DNA from: Saccharimonas sp963550135
GTDB lineage: Bacteria; Patescibacteriota; Saccharimonadia; Saccharimonadales; Saccharimonadaceae
Direction: 5' to 3'
DNA: 64,000 bases
NCBI GenBank assembly: GCA_963550135.1
Contig: CAUVBP010000002.1
Location: 1 to 64,000 of the forward strand
Of the stretch, positions 25,838-35,070 are shown piece after piece (position 1 is the stretch's first letter; the number at the start of each line of letters is the position of its first letter). The position numbers and the translations under genes were made by a program. The notes below the pieces were generated by a model. The model ran no database searches. It was not told the DNA's origin and saw only the letters and a program-made list of their open reading frames with translations.

Positions 25838-26470
25838 TTATTCTCCTAGATGGCTTTTATAATCGGCATATTCTATCTGATAATCGCTTAATTTGATACC
25901 CATAGATACTAACCGTAGCGTGGCTTTGTAGCGGTATTGCGGCGATTCGGTACGAATAACGATTATTGGTTGGTCGTCTTTCTTGTAGTAACCAACCGAA
26001 TAGTAAGGATCTTTGATTGGTAATTTAGCGACTACCGGATATTTTTCGGTGAATTTTTTGCCAGCTTCGCGGATTTGCTGGCCAGCAATACCTTCAACTT
26101 TATCGTATTGATCCATGTGCTTTTTCTGCCATTGGCGAGCTTGATCTGATTGCGGCATGAGCTCGATAATGACAGTATACCGTGGTTTGGTGGTGGCGTT
26201 AACTTCTGTCTGGCTGCTGCGGAAGCCGTCTTTGGCGGCCGTGATTGAATAATCGCCTGGCGGCAGGTAATTGGTACCGTTTCTGGCAGCATACTCGACC
26301 TTAGTTTTTTTGTCTTTGAAAGTGATTTTCGCATCGTTAGGGGCGGCAGCAACTTCGACCGGGATTTTCCCCGACCGGTCGATAGCGGTGTAAATTTGAT
26401 AAATTAGCGCACCAATGATCGCAATGATAGCGAAAATGATAGTGATAATAATAGTTTTGCGTTTATTCAT
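25838..26470 (-). CDS. Membrane-anchored PEGA-domain protein
   Basis: 210 residues. N-terminal membrane helix (about 5-28) and an extracytoplasmic PEGA-like domain (about 35-105): PVEVAAAPNDAKITF, NGTNYLPPGDYSITAAKDGF and TVIIELMP. The last ~100 residues resemble the C-terminal domain of the neighbour at 25109 only loosely. Its ATG overlaps the stop of the lysin gene (ATGA), placing it in the same operon. PEGA domains are associated with surface layers and peptidoglycan-facing proteins. Confidence 0.7.
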   Translation of the reverse strand: MNKRKTIIITIIFAIIAIIGALIYQIYTAIDRSGKIPVEVAAAPNDAKITFKDKKTKVEYAARNGTNYLPPGDYSITAAKDGFRSSQTEVNATTKPRYTVIIELMPQSDQARQWQKKHMDQYDKVEGIAGQQIREAGKKFTEKYPVVAKLPIKDPYYSVGYYKKDDQPIIVIRTESPQYRYKATLRLVSMGIKLSDYQIEYADYKSHLGE

Positions 26471-28344
26471 GCTGATATCCCTGATGATGTTGATGATGAT
26501 GATTTCTTTCTAAACCATACTGCTCCAGCCCAATCAAACCCTTCGCCGCCAGCACTCGGAGCCTTTTCTCCTTGGCTGGCTGAGGCGTATTTACTTTCGA
26601 AACCGTTGATTTCACCTACGTATATCCAGGTATGCCCTGGTGAGAAAGCCACGTCGCCTGGCTGTAATTTGTCGTCTGTAAATTTACTGCCGTCTGGCTC
26701 GTATGTACCATTAGCGCTACCAAGATATTGCCAATTAAGGGTAGCCCATAGTCTTTGCACAACAGTGTTACCACCCTTAGCATCAAAATTGTATGTCTTA
26801 TCGAAACCGCTATCATAAATTAATGTTGTAACAAAGCCGCCGCAATCAACACCGTAATGACTTCCAAAAAAACGCCCCTCATCTGTAGCTTTATAGATTG
26901 CTTCAATGTATTCATCTTTTCGTTGAATGCGCGGTTCGTGATGTATCTGCGGCCAGGCGTATTTCAGAGTATACTCTTGTAAGGATGAACTAGCTCCGCC
27001 GCCGCTACTACATGAGGCAGAAGTTCCCGGATCAGAGGTTCCAGACGAGCCTAGTGTCGGACTATCTTTATATTTTTCATAAAGGGCTTTGGCATAGGCC
27101 TGACGTTTTTCCATCGCACTGCCGCCACTTCCCTCAAAATTTGCTTCAAAAACTTCGGTGGCCTGCTCAGCGCTGGTTGTAGCCCTAACGGCATCAGCAG
27201 TGCCACCGCGACCTGGCGTGTGATCTTTCCACTCATCAGTAAGACCCATTTCCCAAGCTAGATATCGTAATTGAATTGAGAAATCATAAGGATCACTTCC
27301 CATATCAGCTGCAAATTTAACTAACCCATTATTCCAGCGATTAGCTTCATCCCACTGGGCAATACCAATGTGCGATCCGTTAGATGCTCTAGGATCTAGG
27401 GTTGGTCCTGACTCTTGTTGAAGGTTGCCGACGATACCGGCAGCTTGAGCTAAGGTTAATTTGGTACCATTGCCAGCGCTCATCAGATAACCTAGGGCAG
27501 TTTCTGGATTATCTGATAGCATCTTAACCACGCTACCGCCTGTTTTTGGTTTAACACAGCAATTAGAGGAGCTACTACTAGATGAAGTGGTTGATGTTGT
27601 AGATGTAGTAGCGACTGAAGCTCCAGCGTAGCCAGCCATTTCGTCGAGAGCGCCTTGCATAAAGTTTATATATCCCTCAGTATCGTTGCCATCGTCGGGC
27701 GGAGCGTATCTATTAGCATAGGCTGTCATACCTTGGTCGATTTCGTCAGAAAACACTGCTCTGTCGTACGAAAACCAGTCGCCGCTATCGACGTTTTTGT
27801 TTTCTTCAGCATCAGCGTCAACACTAGCCTCGAAAGATGTCCACATATACCAATTTCGACTAGCCTCTACGACGTGTGGTTGAGAGTCGGTTGCGGTACG
27901 TCCAAAGGCGTTATGCCCTTGATGAACTTTTATCTGGGCACCTGGTACGTCTGTAGTGGCTAATGTTGATTCCATCATAGCGTGCGCATACGCCAAAAAT
28001 GGGCTGAGGTTGGCTTTTTTGGCGCTCGCCACAGCTTTTTGACTGGTACCTTTTAATGGGCTGTCTGGTGCGTGAGTTTCAATGTATTTTTCGATTGCGT
28101 CTGCCATTTTTGTGGCATCTAGATTAGGATAGGTCATACCGTTTGGTGCGCCGCTGCCAGGGCTGACTGACGATAAATCGGTACCCGACGACTCTGTCGA
28201 GCAGGTAGCATTGGTATCGTAAAATTCTATATTATTAGTAGCTGAATTAATATACAATCTCTCTGGTGCAGCCAAGGCGGTTTGACTATATATACTTACT
28301 AATGTAATTACAGAAAGTATAATGCATGCTATTTTTTTTGGCAT
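26467..28344 (-). CDS. Secreted multi-domain peptidoglycan hydrolase
   Basis: 625 residues with a signal peptide (1-25). Three wall-cutting modules: a glucosaminidase-like region (about 65-240; SPFLAYAHAMMESTLATTD with a candidate catalytic Glu, later HNAFGRTATDSQPH), a phage-tail lysozyme-like region (about 275-425; AAGIVGNLQQESGPTLDPRA, IGIAQWDEANRW), and an NlpC/P60-like cysteine peptidase (about 470-620; HYGVDCGGFVTTLIYDSGF with the Cys, and SPGHTWIYVGE with the His). Ser/Thr-rich linkers join them. It lies in the VirB operon and would open peptidoglycan for the secretion machine or attack a host wall. Confidence 0.82.
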   Translation of the reverse strand: MPKKIACIILSVITLVSIYSQTALAAPERLYINSATNNIEFYDTNATCSTESSGTDLSSVSPGSGAPNGMTYPNLDATKMADAIEKYIETHAPDSPLKGTSQKAVASAKKANLSPFLAYAHAMMESTLATTDVPGAQIKVHQGHNAFGRTATDSQPHVVEASRNWYMWTSFEASVDADAEENKNVDSGDWFSYDRAVFSDEIDQGMTAYANRYAPPDDGNDTEGYINFMQGALDEMAGYAGASVATTSTTSTTSSSSSSSNCCVKPKTGGSVVKMLSDNPETALGYLMSAGNGTKLTLAQAAGIVGNLQQESGPTLDPRASNGSHIGIAQWDEANRWNNGLVKFAADMGSDPYDFSIQLRYLAWEMGLTDEWKDHTPGRGGTADAVRATTSAEQATEVFEANFEGSGGSAMEKRQAYAKALYEKYKDSPTLGSSGTSDPGTSASCSSGGGASSSLQEYTLKYAWPQIHHEPRIQRKDEYIEAIYKATDEGRFFGSHYGVDCGGFVTTLIYDSGFDKTYNFDAKGGNTVVQRLWATLNWQYLGSANGTYEPDGSKFTDDKLQPGDVAFSPGHTWIYVGEINGFESKYASASQGEKAPSAGGEGFDWAGAVWFRKKSSSSTSSGISA

Positions 28345-28346
28345 TA

Positions 28347-31271
28347 TTAATTAGCTACCCTTCTGGCATATTCCCAATGCCATGCCTCAGGTTTACTGCC
28401 GTCGCGTTCTGCCCATTTTGGATGAACGAAACCGTATTTGTGAGCATTAGCGGTTAGCCAATTGTATACTGGTGTATCAAAGCCACCAACACTAATATCG
28501 GCAGCTAATCCCCAACCATGGTTAGAGCTGCACGGTGGGGCTGGCTTAGCTAGACCACCTTGATAACGTGAACTATTGGGGTCGGCGTATGCTATTTGAG
28601 TCTCGCAATCACGATACGCCTCGTTAATACCTAAATCACTACCTGTTTCGGACTTGTAAGCCTTATTCATTTCTTCCATAGCAGCAGCGGCCTGTTTATG
28701 CATTCTTTCGCTAGAGAACGATAGAGTAACGAGCTCGTTGTCTGGAAGGGCGCCATTATTGAGACCCTTCCAGACAGATACATCATCACCGCCTTCTGCT
28801 GCAGGTTGAGCTTGGTTAAACTCTGGTTCACCTACAGCGCTACCGACACTAGTACTGGTAGATGCTGTTGAAGTTGATGTCGGTTTAGTTGTTTTATCTG
28901 GATCTTCATCCATACCATCGACAGTGCGTTTGTCGATTTGGTATAGGTTGTATAGGGCGCGCTGCCGGCTGTCGACGGTGCATTCTTTGGTGTTTATGAT
29001 GCTAGCTTGGTTGCAAGTGTCTATCCAGTCTTGCAGCTCGCTATTACTCTTTACTTTGCCGTCTTCGTCGATATCGCCGGAAGCGCTTAATTCGCTAGCT
29101 ACTTGATCAGGTTCTATACCCATATAATCAGTTGGTACGCCGTATTGAACGTCGCAGGCTGGACCGACAGCGATGTCTTTTTCGTTGGCTAGTACCGAGT
29201 TTTGCGTGCATTTGTTCTCGTCGATGATATTTTTGGCATAAGCCGACGGATTGAATAGATTAAACAGCGACGAGGTAGATATCGACGAGATAGCCGACAC
29301 GAACGCTAATGGACTCGACGCCATACCTAAATAAGGTACGAATCGTATAGCGATTGACCCCAGGAAAGTATTCGGACTAGAGATGTCGAATGGGCTGTGT
29401 GTTAAGCGGTCTTCTTCGGCTAGGGCAATACGCTCGGGTTGGACAATTTGTTCGTCGAAGGCAACTTTTTGCTGGACGGTTAGCGGTGCATTGCCAGTGT
29501 AGCTGGCTTGGTCGGCCATGCTGTTTGATAAGCCCACGCCAGTGATGTCGCCGACATCAGTACCGGTTGCTCCTTTGGTCTTGTTGCCTAGGAAGTATTC
29601 GGCTAATGCTTTCATATCTACCCATTTGGTGAATGCGTCAATAGAGGTCTGCACAATAGTTCCCATGACTGAGCTTAGTTTTTCTTGTACGGTGTCAAAT
29701 GTCAATAAACCCTCAATTAGGAGTTCTCCCCCTACCCAAGCCCAGCCAATCGGCCCTAGTCCAGCTCTGATGCCGTCAAAAACTTCGACGCCGACTTCGG
29801 CTGCTGTCGAGCCGATCAGGTCGCATCCCATTTTGACAGGCTCGCTATTGACAACACCTAGATAGGTGGCTAGAGTGCCGCCAACTCCTGGTATATACGA
29901 CGACGAGCTGCCAGCGGTGCCTAGACCCATAGTATATTTCATCAGTTTAGCGTCGGTAGCGGGTTTTTTGATAGTACCGTCGGACTTAGTATATGATTGA
30001 GTGAGGATAGTCGCTACGTTATTAACCATTTCTGGAGTGGCCTCGCCCTTTTTGATGGCATCAGCGGCTGTCAAAACGGTATAACCTAGTTTAGCGTACT
30101 GGGCGATTCGAAAAGCCTTATTGATATTGACTGCCACATTTGGCGCCTTGGCTGCCGCGCAGATTCCTTGAGCCATCATTAGCTTGACGTCGTTCCCTTT
30201 CTTTTTGGTGGCTTTTTTGGCTTCTTTTGTAGCGTAATCACCAGCTTGTTCGGCGATTTCTTTATTCAGTTTATCAGCCGCTTTGTCTTCTATTTTCGTT
30301 AATTCGTCTGTGGCTTCGGTTAGAGCTTTTCTGGTTTTTTTGGAGTTTAACTTTTCTGCTACTTTTTTGGTGACGCCTATTTTCTTGAGGAACTTGACCG
30401 CGGCGTCGTCAACCCAGTTCACCCAGCGCGGGTTAAAAGCACGCCGGAAAGCGTTGCGGAGTTTAGGATTATTGCGTAATGCTTTTTTGAAGTCTTTGGC
30501 GGATATCTTCTCGCCGTCTATCAAGTAGTGAGCTGGCCGTTTGCCGCCGATTAGTTTGCCTTTTTCGATAACTTCGCCGGCTTCGTCGAGAGCCTTGACG
30601 CCAGCCTTATCAAGCTGTTTTAGCTGGTAATCGGTCGGTTTGTGAAAACGGCAGGCGATTTTGACCAGAGTACAAGATCCAGATGTGGCGTCATCGGCCA
30701 GGCGCCGCGACAAAATCCGGTTTGATCGCGATGATGACGTATATTGCTGCTGATCAATATTGGTGACAATTGATTCTTTGATGGATACTAGCAACGAGCC
30801 CATGATGCTAGTCGACGAACCGATACCAACAGCACCGACTAGTAGCATGCTGGCTACCGCGCCAGTTGGGCCAAATCGTTTGAGCTTATTCATAGCCGAA
30901 AAGCCGCCTGATTTACCCTTGCCCTTCTTAGGCTTGTTTAGGTCTCTCGAGGTGTTGTCGCGCCAGCCGTCTTGCTGCTGCGACTGCTTCTCTTTGTTAT
31001 TGATATTGCCGGCGGCGTCGCCACTACTATTACCGCTACTGCTAGCCGCTTCGTTGCCGCGTTTGGCTGGTTTTTTGTTCTCCATCCTCGACAAATTTCG
31101 GCTGACGGTATTATCCCAGTGCGCCTGGCTCGGCGACATTTCGCGCTCCCAGGCGTCGAAATCGTCGGCATGGCCTTGGTCTGTGGGTGTCTGCATCTGA
31201 CGCTCCCACTGGTCAAAGTCGTCGGCGTTGTCTTGGCTGGTGTCTGGTCTTTCTCTTGTACCTAGCGGCAT
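28347..31271 (-). CDS. Large membrane protein with C-terminal VanY D,D-/L,D-carboxypeptidase domain
   Basis: 974 residues. Residues ~1-130 are a charged, probably cytoplasmic region with internal repeats (DDFDQWERQM and DDFDAWEREM; HWDNTVSRNL and GWRDNTSRDL). A membrane helix lies near 140-165. A long Lys-rich central part follows with more hydrophobic segments (about 450-640), then a linker rich in Thr and Ser, and from ~835 a VanY/LdcB peptidase: INEAYRDCETQIAY, SSNHGWGLAADI (zinc-binding H and D) and AWHWEYARR (catalytic E and last zinc His). It is between virB4 and the lysin gene. It probably trims wall peptides at the secretion channel. Confidence 0.78.
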   Translation of the reverse strand: MPLGTRERPDTSQDNADDFDQWERQMQTPTDQGHADDFDAWEREMSPSQAHWDNTVSRNLSRMENKKPAKRGNEAASSSGNSSGDAAGNINNKEKQSQQQDGWRDNTSRDLNKPKKGKGKSGGFSAMNKLKRFGPTGAVASMLLVGAVGIGSSTSIMGSLLVSIKESIVTNIDQQQYTSSSRSNRILSRRLADDATSGSCTLVKIACRFHKPTDYQLKQLDKAGVKALDEAGEVIEKGKLIGGKRPAHYLIDGEKISAKDFKKALRNNPKLRNAFRRAFNPRWVNWVDDAAVKFLKKIGVTKKVAEKLNSKKTRKALTEATDELTKIEDKAADKLNKEIAEQAGDYATKEAKKATKKKGNDVKLMMAQGICAAAKAPNVAVNINKAFRIAQYAKLGYTVLTAADAIKKGEATPEMVNNVATILTQSYTKSDGTIKKPATDAKLMKYTMGLGTAGSSSSYIPGVGGTLATYLGVVNSEPVKMGCDLIGSTAAEVGVEVFDGIRAGLGPIGWAWVGGELLIEGLLTFDTVQEKLSSVMGTIVQTSIDAFTKWVDMKALAEYFLGNKTKGATGTDVGDITGVGLSNSMADQASYTGNAPLTVQQKVAFDEQIVQPERIALAEEDRLTHSPFDISSPNTFLGSIAIRFVPYLGMASSPLAFVSAISSISTSSLFNLFNPSAYAKNIIDENKCTQNSVLANEKDIAVGPACDVQYGVPTDYMGIEPDQVASELSASGDIDEDGKVKSNSELQDWIDTCNQASIINTKECTVDSRQRALYNLYQIDKRTVDGMDEDPDKTTKPTSTSTASTSTSVGSAVGEPEFNQAQPAAEGGDDVSVWKGLNNGALPDNELVTLSFSSERMHKQAAAAMEEMNKAYKSETGSDLGINEAYRDCETQIAYADPNSSRYQGGLAKPAPPCSSNHGWGLAADISVGGFDTPVYNWLTANAHKYGFVHPKWAERDGSKPEAWHWEYARRVAN

Positions 31272-31297
31272 AATCTTATTATAACCTTTTTAAGCTA

Positions 31298-33145
31298 TTA
31301 TGTCTGCTCCTCGGCAGCAGCTGCGGCGGCTTGTTGTAGCGTTGCTTGCGGGTTGGTGGTAATCAGGCCAGTTTCGGTGTCGCTGGCGACAATCTGGATA
31401 TGAACGTGATTCTGCCCGGCAAAGAATAACCCCTGCCCGACCGGGAAATTGGCTAGGCGCTTGCGTTCTTCTTCGGTTAATTTGAAAACATCGCCAAGCA
31501 CATCGACAGCGCTCGACGATTGCTTTAGTAGTAACTGCATTGATGAGTTCGAAACAATGGCGCGGCCCATTTTGCTGCCCATGAAGTCCTCGACGTCCTG
31601 AGTGATAGTTGTCAGGCCCAGGTAGTATTTACGAGCGCGCTTGGCTAAACTAAACATAAAGTTCGCCGAGTCGTCATATTTCATCAGCTGCCAAGCCTCA
31701 TCGACGATTAACATGCGCTTTTTCTGCTGGGTACGGACAATATTCCAAATGTGGCTAAGGACGATATACATGGCCACTGGCCGCAATTCGTCCTCGAGAT
31801 CGCGAATATTAAAGACTACCATATTGTTGTTGATATCAATATTGCTCTGCTGACTAAAGATACCAGCAAACGTGCCAGTGGTATATTTGCGCAGGCGCTG
31901 CGCCAACTGCGGGCCAGTACCGCCCATGTGTAACAGGGTATCATATAGGTCGCCCATTGTCGGCGGTACTGAAGTGTGCGTCAATGGATCGCTAGTGATG
32001 CCGACGCGAGCATAAGTGTCAATCAAGCCTTGGTCGAGGTCGGCCTCTTCGGATGGCGATAAGCCAATACCAGCGCTATTAGCCGAAGCTCCGCCCAGCA
32101 TCAGCCGCAGCAACCCGTGCAGCGTCACTAGATTGGCGCGCAAAGCGTCGTCGGCTTCTTCGTTATCGATAACTTTTGGCAGATCAAAAGGATTAATTCG
32201 CGTGTCGCTGCTGAGGCTGAGCCGAATATAGCTGCCGCCAACAGCGTCGCTTAGCCGCTGGTACTCGTTTTCTGGGTCAATAATCAGGATATCGGCACCC
32301 ATCATCATGCTGCGAAGAGCCTCTAGCTTGACAGTAAACGACTTGCCGGCGCCAGACTTAGCGAATACTACCATGTTGGCGTTCTCTAGCGTGTAGCGGT
32401 CGAAAATCACCAAGCCGTTGTTGTGCATATTGATACCGTACAAAATACCGTTTTCTTGGGTTAAGTCGGCGCTAGTGAATGGGAAGCTGGTGCTGACGGC
32501 GCCAGTGTTCATATTGCGGCGAATTTGTAGTTGGTCGCTCATTTGCGGCACCGTACTGTTGAGGCCTTGTTCTTGCTGGCTAGAGGCGGTTTTGCTGTAA
32601 ACCAGCATCTGCCCGAAGAATGTCTCGATCGAGTGCTGTACATAGCCTAATTCCTCTAAGCTATCGCCGTAAATCGTCACGTACAGGCCGTAGCGGAAAA
32701 AGCGCTCTGATCCGACCTGCAGCTCGTCGCGCAGCTCTTCGGCATCCTGCAGGGCAGCTTCTTTGGCTGGGTCGCGCGTCTTGCCTTTTTCGGCATTAAT
32801 CGCCATATCGGCCTCTAGCTGAGTAACTTTTTTGCGCAAATTTTTGAGGACAATCGCTGTATCGACAGGATAAATAAACATACTGATATCGAGGACTTGA
32901 TCAATGTTGATTAATCCCGATAGCCAGCCCGTATACAACCGGCGCGGATAGCCATAGATATACATAGTTCGGCCGTATTTGGTGCCGATACGGAAATAAG
33001 CCGAATGGATTTCGAGGCTGCTCGGCGCGATTAAATCGCGCAGCGTGGTCATACCCTTGAGGAAAGCTTGTTCGACCTCTGCCTGCTCGCGCTCGCGTTG
33101 CTGGGCGGCGATATCTAGCGGATCCATCTTTTTCTTGCGGGCCAT
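31298..33145 (-). CDS. virB4: VirB4/TraC-type secretion ATPase
   Basis: 615 residues from ATG 33145 (TGATG overlap with the gene before it; AGGAGG upstream). ATPase core: Walker A FAKSGAGKSFTVK near residue 262, Walker B KRMLIVDEAWQLM near 475, then the VirB4 motif LTTITQDVEDFMGS and KQSSSAVDVLGDVF. It matches the CagE/TrbE/VirB4 group. It powers pilus assembly and substrate transport at the inner face of the membrane. The N-terminal TraC-like domain is on a separate gene. Confidence 0.88.
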   Translation of the reverse strand: MARKKKMDPLDIAAQQREREQAEVEQAFLKGMTTLRDLIAPSSLEIHSAYFRIGTKYGRTMYIYGYPRRLYTGWLSGLINIDQVLDISMFIYPVDTAIVLKNLRKKVTQLEADMAINAEKGKTRDPAKEAALQDAEELRDELQVGSERFFRYGLYVTIYGDSLEELGYVQHSIETFFGQMLVYSKTASSQQEQGLNSTVPQMSDQLQIRRNMNTGAVSTSFPFTSADLTQENGILYGINMHNNGLVIFDRYTLENANMVVFAKSGAGKSFTVKLEALRSMMMGADILIIDPENEYQRLSDAVGGSYIRLSLSSDTRINPFDLPKVIDNEEADDALRANLVTLHGLLRLMLGGASANSAGIGLSPSEEADLDQGLIDTYARVGITSDPLTHTSVPPTMGDLYDTLLHMGGTGPQLAQRLRKYTTGTFAGIFSQQSNIDINNNMVVFNIRDLEDELRPVAMYIVLSHIWNIVRTQQKKRMLIVDEAWQLMKYDDSANFMFSLAKRARKYYLGLTTITQDVEDFMGSKMGRAIVSNSSMQLLLKQSSSAVDVLGDVFKLTEEERKRLANFPVGQGLFFAGQNHVHIQIVASDTETGLITTNPQATLQQAAAAAAEEQT

Positions 33146-34023
33146 CACCTAACCTCCTCGTGGGTGTACGGATTATTACCTTCGCCCTTGCGGACGTATA
33201 GCGACGCTACATCGCCAAAGTCGTCAAGCGGCTCTCGTACAGCTGTATCTGGATTATATATATTGTAATATAATTCGCCTAGCTGCTTGGTATTGAGCTG
33301 AATAGAATAAACGCCGACGCGCATTAGCCCGCCAATCACCGAATCGACGCGGTTTTTGATTTCTTCTTTGGCTTTGGCGTAGGTTTGGGTGTCGATTTTG
33401 GTGACATTTTCTTTTTTGCTACCAAATAATATCGAGAATATCCCCTTGCTCTGTTGGACGATATTGGTAACGTCGCCAGTCGGAAAATACGGAATGACCA
33501 CAAAAAAGCTTTTGTCCATGATGTTAGCTTCTTGCGATAAAACATCAATAAAGTTGATATAATCGTCCATCAATACGCCCAGCAGCATGTTGTCCTGGTC
33601 GCGCCGTAGAGCGTCGAGCTTATCGAGATATGGGCCGATATCGACCCGCTGCGAGCGAATGAATATTTGAATTGGAAAATACAAAGCATTGAGGAAGTCT
33701 TGATAGCTTAGCTCGACGCCGTCGCGTTCGCGCGAGCTCATCAGGTCGAAGTTGATCGATTTGCAAGCGACAATAGCGCGAAACGATCCGTCGTTCATCA
33801 CCACCATGCTGTCGCGTAATTCTGAAAAAATCAGGGAATTTTGGGTGCTAGTGGCCTTTGGCTGTTCTTTACCCTTGCCCTTTTTCGGGTCGGTCGATGA
33901 TGGTGCACCAGGATTGCCAGCGGGGTCGCCTGGTGCCGCGATATTTTGCCCAGAACCAGCAATAGCCGGCGGCATTGGCGCTGGCATTGGTGCTTGATTC
34001 GGCGGTAAATTGTTTGGCGGCAC
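33145..34023 (-). CDS. TraC-like N-terminal domain protein (VirB4 partner)
   Basis: About 292 residues. A Pro/Gly-rich N terminus (about 1-50) is followed by a TraC-like domain: SLIFSELRDSMVVMNDGSFRAIVACKSINFDLMS and then FIRSQRVDIGPYLDKLDAL, as seen in the N-terminal half of VirB4/TraC proteins. GTG at 34023 is preferred because AAAGGAG stands six bases before it; another GTG at 34029 directly abuts the ribosome-binding site. Directly upstream of virB4 and translationally coupled to it, so the two probably form one functional ATPase unit. Confidence 0.75.
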   Translation of the reverse strand: MPPNNLPPNQAPMPAPMPPAIAGSGQNIAAPGDPAGNPGAPSSTDPKKGKGKEQPKATSTQNSLIFSELRDSMVVMNDGSFRAIVACKSINFDLMSSRERDGVELSYQDFLNALYFPIQIFIRSQRVDIGPYLDKLDALRRDQDNMLLGVLMDDYINFIDVLSQEANIMDKSFFVVIPYFPTGDVTNIVQQSKGIFSILFGSKKENVTKIDTQTYAKAKEEIKNRVDSVIGGLMRVGVYSIQLNTKQLGELYYNIYNPDTAVREPLDDFGDVASLYVRKGEGNNPYTHEEVR

Positions 34024-34041
34024 CCCCACTCCTTTCTTTGC

Positions 34042-35028
34042 CTAGCGCAGCGAAATAAATACTTCGCTGTCTTCTTTCTTCTGTTTGACTCGATCTACTT
34101 CGTGCTGCAGGGCGGCGATCGACAAGCCGCTATTATTAGCTAAACTAATTATATCATCTGAAGCCGCTGTTGCGCTAGTGTTTGCTGTTGGTTCGGCTGG
34201 CTTGGTTGGCTCTGTTGAGCTAGCTTGAATAGGATTGTTGGCGGTTGTGTTGCTCTGCTGGCTCGTAGGCTGGATAACTGATTGGTGAATGGTCGGGTAA
34301 GGGTTGAACTTTGGTAAATGTTCATCGTTTTGCATGGTCGTATCACCGACGTCATCATTATCAAAGGCTTGAGGCGCCTGAGGCGGTGCCGCCTGGTTGG
34401 TTATCGGCTGCGGTGTTGGCGCTTGCGTCTGCGCTTGATAATACATGTTTTGGATAATTCGGTCGTGGCGCTCTTGGTCTGCCCGCGAAATCATAGCGTC
34501 GAACTTTCTGGCGACACTGCCGTCTTCGTCGAGCATGCCAACTGTTTGCTGAGCTGCGTAATATTGGTCTGACACCATCGAACTGTTCGGGGTTGGTTCG
34601 GTAGTATGGCGGATCGACCAACCCTTGGTGTCGGCGATATCTGCTAGATACGACAGGCGCTTTTCGGTCTCCATCTGCGATAGGTCTTTTGTCAGATGTT
34701 CATCGACAGCTTTTGGTACGGTTATCTCGATCAGCGATTCGATACCGTCGGGCGACCAGACGCGCTTGTGCGGCTTCAGTCTATAAGAGATAATAGCTGC
34801 TACATAGATCTCCATCGGCTGATCCTTGCGCAGCGGCAGCGCCAATACGGTGAAAAATATGATAACTGGCAAAGGAATAATTGCCAAACCGATAAATATC
34901 TGACCCAATCCCCAGGCTAAGGCAACAGCAACAGCAGCAATTATCAGGTAGATAAACTGTCGGAAGCTAAACGGTCCGATCAGCTTGTCTTCTGCCTCGA
35001 CGTCTTGTGCGACCTTATATTCTGCCAT
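34042..35028 (-). CDS. PrgI family membrane protein with long C-terminal tail
   Basis: 328 residues. Residues ~1-100 match PrgI: EYKVAQDVEAEDKLIGPFSF, two membrane helices (about 25-65) and LPLRKDQPMEIYVAAIISY then RVWSPDG. The rest is a soluble tail rich in Gln, Pro and Thr (about 190-300) ending with a short charged helix. PrgI partners VirB4 in Gram-positive-type type IV secretion loci (VirB3-like). It lies 12 to 18 bases ahead of the TraC-like gene. Confidence 0.85.
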   Translation of the reverse strand: MAEYKVAQDVEAEDKLIGPFSFRQFIYLIIAAVAVALAWGLGQIFIGLAIIPLPVIIFFTVLALPLRKDQPMEIYVAAIISYRLKPHKRVWSPDGIESLIEITVPKAVDEHLTKDLSQMETEKRLSYLADIADTKGWSIRHTTEPTPNSSMVSDQYYAAQQTVGMLDEDGSVARKFDAMISRADQERHDRIIQNMYYQAQTQAPTPQPITNQAAPPQAPQAFDNDDVGDTTMQNDEHLPKFNPYPTIHQSVIQPTSQQSNTTANNPIQASSTEPTKPAEPTANTSATAASDDIISLANNSGLSIAALQHEVDRVKQKKEDSEVFISLR

Positions 35029-35070
35029 ACTGCTTATTATAGCGCATAAAATACTTTTATGATGCAGCTA

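Noticed and set aside
30760..31265. Plus-strand frames opposite the VanY fusion N terminus
   Set aside because: Low-complexity antisense of a charged repeat region, no start signals.
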